Source: AP-15 sp963700195
GTDB taxonomy: Bacteria; Pseudomonadota; Alphaproteobacteria; ATCC43930; CGMCC-115725
Direction: 5' to 3'
DNA: 64,000 nucleotides
NCBI GenBank assembly: GCA_963700195.1
Contig: CAVOWQ010000045.1
Location: 1 to 64,000 of the forward strand
Positions 34,373 through 45,277 of the stretch are shown in pieces. The notes beneath the pieces were generated by a model. That model searched no databases. It worked only from the letters and a program-made list of their open reading frames with translations, and had not been told where the DNA came from. Position 1 is the stretch's first letter; each line of letters begins with the position of its first letter. Made by a program: the position numbers and the translations under genes.

Positions 34373-35695
34373 TCAGGCCGCGATGGCCTCGGCGTGGCGG
34401 AGAAAGCGGCGGTTTGGGGCGCTGCGCGGACGGGTCGCCAGGCGCTCGTGCGCCAGCGACAGGGCGACGTCGCGCTGACCGGCGCGCACGGCCGCCTCGG
34501 TCAGGGTCCAGTCGACGACGTCGCGTTGCGCGTGGCTGCCGCCGATCTGCCATAGATCGACACGAACCGGCAGCAGCAACTCGACCGCCTCGGCGTAGGC
34601 GCCGCGGTGGAACGCCGCGAGACCCTCGACCACCGGAATGCCGACGGTGCGATAGAGGCCGGCCGCTTCGAGGCCGCTCGCCGCCGTCTCGCGCATCGCC
34701 TCGAGGCGCCGCTCGACCAGCGCTTCCTGGCCCGAGCGCAGCTCGGCCATCGCGGCGTGGATGTCGGCGAAGACGAGGCATTTCCCGTCGGCGTGGTCCT
34801 GCCACAAATCCGCCTGCTCCGGCCAGCGGTCGCCGATGTCGCAGCCGAGCGTGTCGAGGCGCCACAAGAGAGCCGTGGCGTTGGTGAGGCTGAGGGCGAC
34901 CGGGCGTTGCGTGGCGCGCATCGGCCCGTCATAGAGCGCGAGTGCGGCGTCGTATTGCCCGAGCTCGAGGTGGAACAGCGATTTGTGCCACCAGATATGG
35001 ACCTGGTTCATGTGGCCGGGGGTCGACCACAGCGCCTCGCGCGCCGCCATCCACCCGAGCCCGTCTTCCGGGCGCCCGGTCATTTCCATCACATGCGCGA
35101 CGGTGTGATGCGGCCAGAAGCTCAACGGTTCGAGCTCGGCGGCGGCGCGCGACTCGTCCTCGGCCCGTGTGTAATCGCCGGCTTCCTCCAGCCCGAAGCC
35201 GTGGAAGGCCAGCAAGGTCCCGTAGCCCGGCTGGTCCTTGGACCAGAATGGCAGGGCCCGCGCCGACCGGTCCCGGACCCAAGGGAAACGTCCGAGGAAC
35301 CCGTCGATCAGCGCCGCGCCCTGATGCGCGACAAGGTCGAACGGGTAGCGCATCAGGTGGCGGTCCAGCACCGCGACGGCGGCGGCCCGAGAACCTTGAA
35401 CCAAATGGGAGAGCGCGGCGAGATGGGCTTGCTCACGCTCGTTCAACGTCAAGGGCCGGGCGGTTTCGACCAATGACTTGGCCTGGGTCAATAAGCCCGG
35501 GTCATTGGCCACGGCGAACACCCAGGCTTTTCCCAGATATGCCATCGCGAAGTCGGGCGCGGCCTGACATGCCTCCTCGAACAGGCCGATCGCGTCGCCG
35601 TGGACGAGGTTGAACGCCCGTACTGCCTGATCGTATGCGGTGACGGCCGCTTCCGTCGCGCCGGAGAGGTGATGTCCCTGGGCGTCCTGGATCAT
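34373..35695 (-). CDS. Tetratricopeptide repeat protein 38 (TTC38) family protein
   Basis: ATG 35695 (MIQDAQGHHLSGATEAAVTA) is preferred, with GGAG 6 bases upstream; an ATG at 35707 is alternative. The 440-aa protein is all helical with degenerate TPR units: AIGLFEEACQAAPDFAMAYL, HLAALSHLVQGSRAAAVAVL and GDYTRAEDESRAAAELEPLS. It carries a conserved central His/Trp-rich segment, SFWPHHTVAHVMEMTGRPED followed by QVHIWWHKSLFHLELGQYD, which marks the TTC38 family found from bacteria to humans. The biochemical role is unknown. The length agrees with the family (about 440-470 aa). Confidence 0.85.
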   Translation of the reverse strand: MIQDAQGHHLSGATEAAVTAYDQAVRAFNLVHGDAIGLFEEACQAAPDFAMAYLGKAWVFAVANDPGLLTQAKSLVETARPLTLNEREQAHLAALSHLVQGSRAAAVAVLDRHLMRYPFDLVAHQGAALIDGFLGRFPWVRDRSARALPFWSKDQPGYGTLLAFHGFGLEEAGDYTRAEDESRAAAELEPLSFWPHHTVAHVMEMTGRPEDGLGWMAAREALWSTPGHMNQVHIWWHKSLFHLELGQYDAALALYDGPMRATQRPVALSLTNATALLWRLDTLGCDIGDRWPEQADLWQDHADGKCLVFADIHAAMAELRSGQEALVERRLEAMRETAASGLEAAGLYRTVGIPVVEGLAAFHRGAYAEAVELLLPVRVDLWQIGGSHAQRDVVDWTLTEAAVRAGQRDVALSLAHERLATRPRSAPNRRFLRHAEAIAA

Positions 35696-35794
35696 TGTTG
35701 GCTCCATCGCTTCGGAACGCCGGCCGCTTGTTGCGCTGGCGCCGAGCGGGCTCGGCTCCCCGATGATCGGCCATTCGTCCGCCGAGTGTGGAGG

Positions 35795-36265
35795 TTAGGG
35801 CCTGCGCAACGCGCCGCGCAACAGGTTGATTGCCACACGTCCGTTTGGAGCCAAATCGTCGGCCCTTTGCCTGAAGGCAGATCCACCTGACCTAAAGCAA
35901 CGAAAATCCCGCTCGAAGAGCCGCGCCTCATCCTGACTGCGAAAGCGGAGGTCGAGGGTGATGACGCCGCTTTTTGTTTCTGACTTGAACTCGACCGGAT
36001 CGATGTCGTGGCGATACAGCCAAGGGCGGATATCGTTTAAGGATCGCCGAGCGGCGTTCCGACGGGCGTCTCGATACAGATGCAATAGGTTCGGAGGACA
36101 TGCTGCGCCCCCTCTCTTGGCCGAAGAGGCGGGAGCGCGCGGATCTCTCAGTCGATGCCGAGCCTCGGCGAGGGCATCAATGTCACAGTTATCGTACCGT
36201 TCGTTGATTGGCGATATCGGTCCATGGAGGCGCAAACCGGTGGACGTGCGCTCGACCCGAGGCAC
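35795..36265 (-). CDS. Hypothetical protein
   Basis: This 156-codon ORF lies in the 580-bp gap between the TTC38-like gene and the LLM oxidoreductase gene. The middle part (LNDIRPWLYRHDIDPVEFKS, then VITLDLRFRSQDEARLFERD) has the charged/hydrophobic alternation of a real folded protein, and its codon use is less GC-biased than neighbouring genes. The first forty residues look non-coding, so the true start may be internal. I recognise no family. The lower GC content may indicate foreign origin. Confidence 0.35.
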   Translation of the reverse strand: MPRVERTSTGLRLHGPISPINERYDNCDIDALAEARHRLRDPRAPASSAKRGGAACPPNLLHLYRDARRNAARRSLNDIRPWLYRHDIDPVEFKSETKSGVITLDLRFRSQDEARLFERDFRCFRSGGSAFRQRADDLAPNGRVAINLLRGALRRP

Positions 36266-36292
36266 GGTAGCGCGAGTTCGAGGCGTTCCCGC

Positions 36293-37328
36293 TCACTGGC
36301 CGGCCAAGGCCAGCGGCTGCGGCCGGTCGGCGAAAGCCGGCATGATGTCGCGGGCAAATCGGCGGATGTTCTCGCGCGAGCCGCCGAAGTTGATGATGAC
36401 GTACTCGACCCCACCCTGGCGCAGGGCATCGAGCTTGCGCATGATCTCGTCCGGCGTGCCGAAGAGTGCGCTCTCCGCGCTTTCGTACCGGGCCTCTTCT
36501 TCGTGCGATTTGAACCGTGTCCTGGCCTCGCCGTCCGGGCGCCGCGCCAGCGCGTTGATCCGCATATGCCCCTGATACCGCCGCTCGAGCGCGGCCTCTT
36601 TGTCGGCCGCGTTCTTGGCGATATGGACCGCGCGCGCAACGGCGACATGCATCGGGTCGAAGGCGCGGCCGCGCGCCTCGACCTCCTCGCGGAATTGGGC
36701 GACCTGTTCGAGGATCTCCTCGGCGAGCGAATGCTGGCCCAGCAGCATGTTGTAGCCGCGTTCGGCCACTTGGTGGACCGAAGCTCGGGCTGCCCGCCCC
36801 CATCCAGAACGGCGGATGCGGCTTCTGCGCGGTCGGCGGCTCGACGACGATGTTCTCGAATTGCCAGTATTTGCCCCGGTGGGAGAATGGCGTCTCGGAG
36901 GTGAAGGCCTTGGTGATGACTTCGAGCGACTCTTCGAAGCGCGAATCCGCCTCCTCCATCGGCAGGCAGAACCCGGCAAATTCGTTGTAGCGGTACCCCT
37001 TGCCGACGCCGAAATCGAGCCGTCCGGCGGACAGCAGATCTAATGTCGCGGCCTGCTCGGCCAGCAGTACCGGATTGTGCCAGGGCAATACCAGCACCGC
37101 CGTGCCGAGCCGCAAATGGCGGGTGCGGGCGCCGAGCCAGGTCAAGAGGTTGAGGCTCGCCGAGACCTGGCCAAAGCCGGTGAAGTGGTGCTCGACGAGA
37201 AAGGTGCTGTAATAGCCGAGCGCCTCGGCTTCGACATTGTTGTCGATGAAATCGCGGAAGCCCTGGCTGCTGTCGGTGTCGGGGCCGCTGCGCCTCGCTT
37301 GCGCGCTGCCGAACAATCCAAAACGCAT
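36293..37328 (-). CDS. LLM-class flavin-dependent oxidoreductase, frameshifted
   Basis: The start at 37328 (MRFGLFGSAQARR) has AAGGAGAAG upstream. It is a luciferase-like monooxygenase TIM barrel: GYYSTFLVEHHFTGFGQVSA, LRLGTAVLVLPWHNPVLLAE, LLSAGRLDFGVGKGYRYNEF and HPPFWMGAGSPS. Near 36785 the frame shifts and the protein continues with VHQVAERGYNMLLGQHSLAE, then LFGTPDEIMRKLDALRQGGV and YVIINFGGSRENIRRFARDI, ending at 36293. The total of about 345 aa is normal. It uses reduced flavin (FMN or F420) to oxidise an unknown substrate. A second family member lies at 47618. Confidence 0.85.
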
Positions 37329-37508
37329 CGTCTTCTCCTTCGGGAAACCAGTTCTACCAGATTCTATCTCAGGCCGAGGCGACACTAATCATCTGTCCAA
37401 TGTGCGGGGATTGTTCTGTCCGCCCCTGCATATCCTATGCGCGGGAGCGATCATGCAAGACTGTGTCGCTGGTAGCGAGTCCCGGCAAGCAACTCGAGGA
37501 GGTCTTTC

Positions 37509-38081
37509 GTGAAACGAATATTGCTCGCCGCCGTGCTGGCGACAACGACCGCGATTGCGGTTCCGATCATCGCCCGCTCGGCCCAGGATGCCGAGATGCA
37601 GCAGGCCCAGGCGGCGCCGCCGGCGCAGGCGGACGAGCAATCGGGCGAGGAGCACCGCGGCGGTGGTCGCGGGCGTTGGATGCGCGGCGAGGGCGGCCCG
37701 GGCATGCAGGGCTGGCGGGGAATGATGATGCACCGCATGATGATGCGCCGGAACCCGCAGGAACGGTGCGAGGAGCGGCTGGCCTGGCGGGCCGCGATGC
37801 GCGCCTACACCGAGGCGAAGCTCGACTTGACCCCCGAGCAGCGCCCGCTATGGGACAGGGTGGAGAGCATCGCCCAGACCGAGCAGCAGAAGGAACGCCA
37901 GCTCTGCGCTTCGCTGAAACCGCGCGACGAAACGACCGTGCTCGACCGGCTCGACCGGATGCAGCAGTTCCTGTCGACGCGGCTCGAGGCATTGCAGGCG
38001 GCGAAACCGGCCGTCCAGGCGCTCTACCAGGCGCTGACGCCGGAGCAGCGGGCGATCTTCGATCATCCCTTCCGCCGCTAG
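37509..38081 (+). CDS. Periplasmic LTXXQ (Spy/CpxP-like) protein
   Basis: GTG 37509 follows AGGAGG. A signal peptide (KRILLAAVLATTTAIAVPII) precedes a low-complexity Gln/Ala then Gly/Arg/Met-rich stretch (RGRWMRGEGGPGMQGWRGMM and MMHRMMMRRNP). A helical domain follows with two LTxxQ-type repeats (KLDLTPEQRPLWDRVE and QALTPEQRAIFDHPFRR). The Met/His cluster resembles the metal-related variants of the Spy/CpxP/CnrX family. The role is probably as a periplasmic chaperone or metal-stress protein. The two cysteines (ERCEERL, RQLCASL) could pair. Confidence 0.78.
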   Translation: MKRILLAAVLATTTAIAVPIIARSAQDAEMQQAQAAPPAQADEQSGEEHRGGGRGRWMRGEGGPGMQGWRGMMMHRMMMRRNPQERCEERLAWRAAMRAYTEAKLDLTPEQRPLWDRVESIAQTEQQKERQLCASLKPRDETTVLDRLDRMQQFLSTRLEALQAAKPAVQALYQALTPEQRAIFDHPFRR

Positions 38082-38192
38082 CGGTCACCGCAGCGGCTCA
38101 ATGCGACATCGAGACGTGTGCGGGGCAACTCGCCGTAGCGTGCGGTGCCGCAGCATCGATGCCGCGAACTCGATGCTGACGGGACTACCCGC

Positions 38193-39444
38193 TCAGTCGA
38201 GCATGATCCGCACGCCGGTGGCGCCGTTGAGCAGACGTTTCAAATGAAAGCTCACCAGCTGGTCGTCGCCGCATAGACCAAGCAAAGCGGCAAATGCCGG
38301 CAGTGCGCTCGGGTCCCCCGCTTCGAGCTTGCGGAAGGCGTCGAGGTAGGCCCGGGTCGCCGGAGCCTCATACTCTTCGGCGGAGAGCGGCTCGAAGGCC
38401 CGCAAGGGTTCGCTGCGCCCGCGCAACAGCAGGTCGCCGACCGGCCTGCCCGTAAAACCGGGGACGCGAGCCGCCACGCTCTCGCCGACGCAGATGCGGG
38501 TCCCGAGCTGCTTGTTCGCCGCTTCGAGCCGCGCCGCCGTATTTACCGTGTCGCCATAGGCGGTGTAGTCGAAGTAGCGGCGGCCGCCGAAATTTCCGAC
38601 AATTGCCGGGCCTGCATTGAGGCCGAGACGGGTCGCACCGAGAACAACCCCTTTTTGCCTCCCAGCGCTTGGCGAAGGATTGGGAGCGGGCATCCAGCTC
38701 CAGCGCGCAGGCGACCGCGCGGGCGGCATGGTCCGGCTGCTCGGCCGGCGCCCCAAACAGCACGTGCAGCGCGTCGCCGACGATCTTCACGACGGTTCCG
38801 CCGTGCGCGAACACGGTGTCGGTCATCTCGCCGAGATAATCGTTGAGCAGCGGCGCGATGACCTCCGGCTCGAGCATCTCGACGAGCGTCGTAAACCCGG
38901 CCATGTCGGTGAACAGCGAGGTGATCTCGCGCCGCTGGCCGCCGAGATCGACGGCCTCGGGATCGCTCGCCAGCCGCTCGGCCAGATTGGGGGAGAAATA
39001 GCGGGACAACAGCGCATGCGCCCGTTCCGCGGCAATCTGCCGGCGCCGCGCCTCGCGCAATGTTTCGATGTGGCGCAAGGTCTTGTTGATCGTCGTCTCG
39101 AGGTCGGCGAAATCGATCGGCTTGGTCAGGAAATCGAAGGCTCCGCGGTTCATCGCGGTGCGGATATTGGCCATGTCGCCATAGGCGGACACGATGACCG
39201 TCGAGAGCGGGTCATCGCCTTCCTGGATTCTTTGCAAAAGGGTCAGCCCGTCCATGCGCGGCATGTTGATGTCGCTCACCACCATGTCGACAGCGCCGCC
39301 ATTGCCCAGCATTTCGAGCGCCTCGGCGCCGTCGCGGGCGAACAGAAACCGGACTTGGCCATCCCGGATCTGGCGCCGGAACTTCTGCTGGACGAGGGTT
39401 TCCAGGTCGGGCTCGTCATCGACCAGCAGGATCGTCGAGGTCAT
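38193..39444 (-). CDS. Response regulator receiver domain fused to class III adenylate/guanylate cyclase, frameshifted
   Basis: ATG 39444 follows GGGGGAGG. Residues 1-125 form a receiver domain: acidic pocket STILLVDDEPDLE, phosphoacceptor Asp in DMVVSDINMPRMDGL, and TKPIDFADLE with the conserved Lys. A linker helix leads to a class III cyclase domain (REITSLFTDMAGFTTLVEML, GGTVVKIVGDALHVLFGAPA). Near 38660 the frame shifts and continues ATRLGLNAGPAIVGNFGG, RRYFDYTAYGDTVNTAARLE to the stop at 38193. It should make a cyclic nucleotide under control of a histidine kinase that is not in this window. It is divergent from glpK. Confidence 0.86.
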
Positions 39445-39633
39445 GCCTCCCCCCTCGCTCCTTGATGACAACATCGAGCGGCTCGTCGATGATGCCCTTG
39501 CCGAGACCGATTTGCGCGTCCTGACATCCCGTTCACCGCCTCGCCTGCCGAGCACCTCTCGAGGTCGATGATAGCAGACGTTGCGGCGACAAAGAGGCGT
39601 GGATCGACGGCGCGAAGGAGTTTGGTATCGTTG

Positions 39634-41120
<1,487 letters not shown>

Positions 41121-41124
<4 letters not shown>

Positions 41125-41435
41125 ACCTTCTCTCGCCGCTTCCGGACGCGCGGGCAGCCGAACAGGTCGCGACATTGCTGACCCGGCCCGGTTTGCGGGT
41201 CGAGCGGATCGTCTCGCTGGGCCAAGCGAGCCCGCCGGGGTTCTGGTACGACCAGCCGGAGGGCGAATGGGTGCTGGTGCTCGCCGGCGCCGCCAAGTTG
41301 CGGTTTGCCGACGAGCCCGAGGCGCGCCTGCTGCGCCCCGGCGACTGGCTCGACATCGCCCCGCACCGGCGTCATCGCGTCGACTGGACCGACCCGGCAA
41401 CCCCGACCGTATGGCTCGCGGTGTTCTACGATTAG
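41121..41435 (+). CDS. Small cupin-domain protein
   Basis: GTG 41121 overlaps the glpK stop (GTGA). The 104-aa single-domain cupin has motif 1 around GFWYDQPEGEWVLVLAGAAK and motif 2 RPGDWLDIAPHRRHRVDWTD. The latter supplies the histidines that normally bind a metal. The family binds small molecules or catalyses simple conversions; the substrate is unknown. Similar short cupins begin NLLSPLPDARAAEQ in related bacteria, as I recall. Coupling to glpK suggests co-expression but not a clear function. Confidence 0.78.
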
Positions 41436-41621
41436 GGTCAGCTAGGCATATGAGGGGCCGGATCATCTCGGCAGTCTCGCACGCCACTCGCGTGTAGCCA
41501 GCCCAGGCCGACGAGCGGGTTTGCCGCGATCCGGCGTCGTGGCTAGGCACGCCGTCGGCAATGCACTCACAAGCAAAGCGGCGCCCGAGAGCGCCGCCGA
41601 ACTTAGGAGTGTCGGAATTCT

Positions 41622-42321
41622 TTACACTGCCTTTCGCCGGCGACGGCCTAGCCAACCCAGCCCAACGAGGGCGGAGCCGAAAATCGTCAGCGAGGCCGGC
41701 TCGGGCACGGCGGCGGGAGCTGGGTATCACTCGCCAGACGAAGATCCACGGTGGCCGCGGTGCCTGGCGGACTGCGGCAAGGTAAGAGATCCGTCACCGT
41801 GAGCGGTTGAATCATCAGTGACGTGACCGTGAAGTCGATCGTGGCCTTGATCGCACGGGAAATCCGCGGACAGGCTGTCATTCTGCCGTCTACGTGTAGG
41901 TCACGTTAGTTGGATCGTCAAACTGTGGCGTACTCGTGCCGTCTTTATGCCGAGCCACGTGACGGTGCCGTTCAGGGTGTTGCCACTCTGCGCTGAAGGT
42001 GAAGGTTTCGGTTCCGCCCGAGGCGATCGGAAAGATGCCGCCGCTCAGTGCAGCGATCTTGCGGTCCGCCGCGTCATCGAACCGAACGTGGTGGTTCCGG
42101 TGTCGAGTAGGGTGGTGCCATCGGAGACCGGAAGCGCCGCGGTGACGTTGTACATCGCAGCGGTGCGAGAACCGTCGAGCGTCCCGTTGCCATTGCTGGT
42201 AAAGCTGACTGTTCAGCTGTCTCCGCCCGTCGTGATATGGTGGCCGCGACTCGCCGCGAAACGCCCAGAGGAGTGCGGCTGGCCAGCAGCGCGACCGTGG
42301 CATAAGAAGTTTGCCGTTCAT
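41622..42321 (-). pseudogene. PEP-CTERM sorting-domain protein, multiple frameshifts
   Basis: The C-terminus on the minus strand reads APAAVPEPASLTIFGSALVG followed by LGWLGRRRRKAV and a stop at 41622. This is a textbook PEP-CTERM signal: VPEP, hydrophobic helix, Arg cluster. Upstream, ATG 42321 follows GAGGAG. The body can be followed only across frames: TVSFTSNGNGTLDGSRTAAM, YNVTAALPVSDGTTLLDTGT and KIAALSGGIFPIASGGTETF, then DPTNVTYT. The composition (Thr, Gly, Ser, Asn) is usual for PEP-CTERM proteins. These are exported, processed by an exosortase and associated with exopolysaccharide. Several indels are needed, so it is either sequence error or a decayed gene. Confidence 0.68.
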
Positions 42322-42671
42322 CTCTGCACTCCTCGCAAGATCAAATACTGAACCTGCCCTTTGTAAAGCAAGGCGCGTGCCAAAATGGATGTTTTCGTTT
42401 ATCTTCAATGGTTAGAACATCCGCGTGGAAAACCGCGGAAGACCATTTGTAAGAACGACCGACAGCCGCCTTAGTCGCGAGATCGGTCCAGGCTAATCAG
42501 GACCTCTCTAAATCGACGAAAGCAGCAGACCAGTCCAGTGCAGATGCCAACCCGTGCCTGTAGGAAACCGAATTGGTCCGGCGGACAAATCTCGATCGTA
42601 TTTAGCCGAGGGCTCATCCGAACGGGTTGCCCGCAGCGTCGGCCATTACTGTGCAAAGGATCCGACGCTTG
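42322..42671. other. Intergenic stretch without a recognised gene
   Basis: This stretch between the divergent 5' end of the PEP-CTERM gene and the 3' side of the TPR-sulfotransferase gene has lower GC and no ORF with a credible family or ribosome site. A short inverted pair (ccgcg near 42422 and cgcgg near 42433) is the only structure noted. Confidence 0.4.
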
Positions 42672-42693
42672 CCGGGCAACGAGCTGCGCCCGG
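42672..42693 (-). terminator. Possible terminator hairpin after the TPR-sulfotransferase gene
   Basis: Directly after the stop codon on the minus strand, ccgggc and gcccgg form a 6-bp GC stem with a 10-base loop. A longer-range pair (tgcaaagg and ccctttgca) brackets it. No T-run follows, so intrinsic termination is uncertain. Confidence 0.3.
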
Positions 42694-44643
42694 TTATGCC
42701 CTTTGCAACACTTCCAGCAGTGGGTTCAGCATGCCCCTGCGTACCGTCGCCAGCGCCCGACCGAGCGCCGGTAGAGCGGTTGGCGCACTTGCCAGGCGCT
42801 GGCGGTCAGGACCGGCCGTTCGGTGAGGTGAAAGTCGAAACAGGCCGGTTCCCATCCGAGGCCGAGGAACTCGATCAGGCGGCGGCTCTCGCGCTCCAGA
42901 TCCGAGACCAGCTCCTCGTAATCGATCACCAGGATTTCGAGCGGCAGCACGTGCAACCAATGGGTGGCCAGCCGCCGGACCTCCAACGCCCTGGCCCCGC
43001 AATCCGCCAAATCGTAGGTGTAAAGGTGCCCCTCGGTAAAATGGTGGAAATAGGAGGATAGACACACGTCGCGCAGATCACGCCGGCACAGGATGACCCG
43101 GGCCGACGGGAACAGCGCCGCAATCATCCAAAGAAAAAAGATGTTGTCCGGCATCTTGTCGATGATGCGAACGGCTCCGTTCCCGAGCGCCTGCAGAGCG
43201 CCGACATGCCAGTCGGCGAGCCGCCGAGGAAAGGCCGCGTCCCATTTCTCCACGGGAAGGCCCCGATTGTGCGCCGACAGCGTCTCCCAAATCGTTTCTA
43301 TTGCGGGCAGCTCGCCGGCGCCGAACACGCGCGAATGGCTGGCCGCGATCTGCTCGACGAGGCTCGTGCCGGAGCGCGGCATGCCGACAATGAAGACGGG
43401 GACTTGCGACGGGTTGACCCCATGAGGCGGCGGCCGAAAAGAAATCGGGCGTGGCGAGCGCGATCAGATCATCCACCTGTCGCCGCAACGCCTCGATATC
43501 GAAGCGTTCGCCAGCCTCCGCCCGCTGCTGCCGATGAAGGGCATTGGCCTCGGCAAAGCACGGAAAGGCCTCGTCGCAGCGTTCGGCATTGTCGAGCAGC
43601 ATGCCTAGCGCAAAGCCGGCGGAAATCCGATCCGACACCGAGCGCCCGAGGTTTTTCAGCACCGCTTCGAGGCGCCGGAGCTGCGCGTCGTCCGTGGCTT
43701 GCTGTCCGGTGACGGCGAGGCTGCGATAGACCTCCGGCCAATCCGGATCGATATCGACGGCGCGGCGAAAGCACATCAGCGCTTCGTCGAACCGGCCGAA
43801 ACTGCGCAACACGGTACCGAGCTCGTGCCATGCCGCCGTGTAATCCGGGGCCAGCTCCACGGCCCGGCGCAGCTCAGGTTCACCGCCCGGCAGGTCCTTC
43901 CGCAGATAAAGGGTCGTGCCGAGCGCGAAATGCGCCGTCGGATCGTCTGGATCCAACGCGATCGCTTGTTCGAGACAGGCCACCGCCTCCTCGTAACGGC
44001 CGAGCTTGGCGAGCACCCAACCGAGATCACGATGCGTCTGCGCGAGGTCGGGCGCGAGATCGAGGGCGCGGCGGAGCGGAGCCTCGGCTTCGGCAAATCG
44101 CTCGAAACCCATCAGGGCGTCGGCGCGATTGACATGTGCCCCGAAAAACTCCGGGATCAGCGCGATCGCCCGTTCGGAGCTTGCAAGACCCGCCGCGAAT
44201 TCGTCCTGCTGATTGAGCGCAGCAGCAAGGTTATTATGCGCCATGCCGTAATCGGATTTGAGCGCCAATGCTCGGCGGTAGCTCTCCACCGCCTCCGCCA
44301 GCTTGCCGGTTTCGCGCAAGGTGTTGCCGTAGTTCAGATGGATATCGGGCAGTTCCGGCAACTCCGGCAGGGCGCGCTCGATCAGCAACAGCGCCGTGCC
44401 GACGTCTCCGCACTGGTAGGCTACCACTCCTAACAGGTGCAGCGCGTTGGCGTCATCCGGGTCTTTCTGCAGCGCTTTGCGGTACAGGGCCTCCGCCCGC
44501 CGCAGCCGTCCGGCCTGATGATGGGCAAATCCGGCGCGCACGGTCCGCAACCGCCCCGCCCGCTGCCGCGCCTCCCGCTTCTGTTCTTCGGATGCGACCC
44601 GCCGGTGACTCGATCGTCCTAACGTTGCGGCTGCGGAAACCAT
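42694..44643 (-). CDS. TPR-repeat sulfotransferase, two frameshifts
   Basis: Residues about 45-370 hold roughly eight TPR units (AEALYRKALQKDPDDANALH, EAVESYRRALALKSDYGMAH, EAVACLEQAIALDPDDPTAH). After ATPDFFSAAAS (near 43425) the frame changes and a sulfotransferase domain follows: VPVFIVGMPRSGTSLVEQIA is the 5'-PSB loop binding PAPS, and FPSARVILCRRDLRDVCLSS is the 3'-phosphate site. A second change near 42735 gives the family tail NPLLEVLQRA, stopping at 42694. TPR-linked sulfotransferases of this type sulfate proteins or glycans. The target is unknown. The gene overlaps by 25 bp the secreted-protein gene upstream. Confidence 0.85.
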
Positions 44644-45152
44644 TGGCCGGCAGGGGTCGTGTCGGTTTCGTTTTCGGGCGGTTTTGGGACGGTCACAAGT
44701 CCGACGCCGACCGGCCTTCGCTGCCGGATATGCGGCAGGATCTTGATCGACGGATAATCCGGAGAGAACGTGATAACATCCTCGATCGGAGTAGCCTCGG
44801 CGGCAGCGATGGGCAAACGGCCCGCTACATATTTGTTCGAGGTCATCGTCGCTTGCAGGTTGGTAATCTTAATGTCACGTCGGGCGAAAGTTTCTTCGTC
44901 CGCCGCCTCTGTGACATCGAGGAACAGCGACGACTGACCGACTGCCGCTGGTGAGCCGTCCTGCGGCGCGTCGGCTCCCGGTTCGCCCTTTGGCTCCTGC
45001 GCCAGTTGGCGCGCAGTCTTGTCGGTTACGGTACAGGTGTATTCTGAAGTTGTGCTTTGACCGAGCAAGGTCTCGGTGCATGGCAAAGCGGACGTGGTGC
45101 TCGAGAAAGCGGCCGCGGCAGCTATTCCCAGCGCCGCCGATTGTGCCCGCAT
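44619..45152 (-). CDS. Secreted hypothetical protein (177 aa)
   Basis: A signal peptide (RAQSAALGIAAAAAFSSTTS) precedes a mature part with two cysteines close together (LPCTETLLG and SEYTCTVTDK). Pro/Gly/Asp-rich segments follow (GEPGADAPQDGSPAAVGQSS). I recognise no domain. It overlaps the following TPR-sulfotransferase gene by 25 bp in another frame, so the two are likely translated together, and this exported protein could be a substrate or partner. It is downstream of no obvious operon partner on the other side. Confidence 0.6.
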   Translation of the reverse strand: MRAQSAALGIAAAAAFSSTTSALPCTETLLGQSTTSEYTCTVTDKTARQLAQEPKGEPGADAPQDGSPAAVGQSSLFLDVTEAADEETFARRDIKITNLQATMTSNKYVAGRLPIAAAEATPIEDVITFSPDYPSIKILPHIRQRRPVGVGLVTVPKPPENETDTTPAGQWFPQPQR

Positions 45153-45277
45153 CGCGTCCTCTTCGAAGATTTTGTTGAGCGAGTCGTGCCCTCGTTACTA
45201 GTCTAACTATCACCACAATAACGATTGATCAATATCGGCGAAAATTTCGTTACTCACGGACAGGATCTTGGCGCGGT

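Noticed and set aside
44439..44954. Plus-strand frames opposite the TPR and secreted-protein genes
   Set aside because: They are Pro/Arg-rich shadows with no ribosome site, antisense to clear TPR units.
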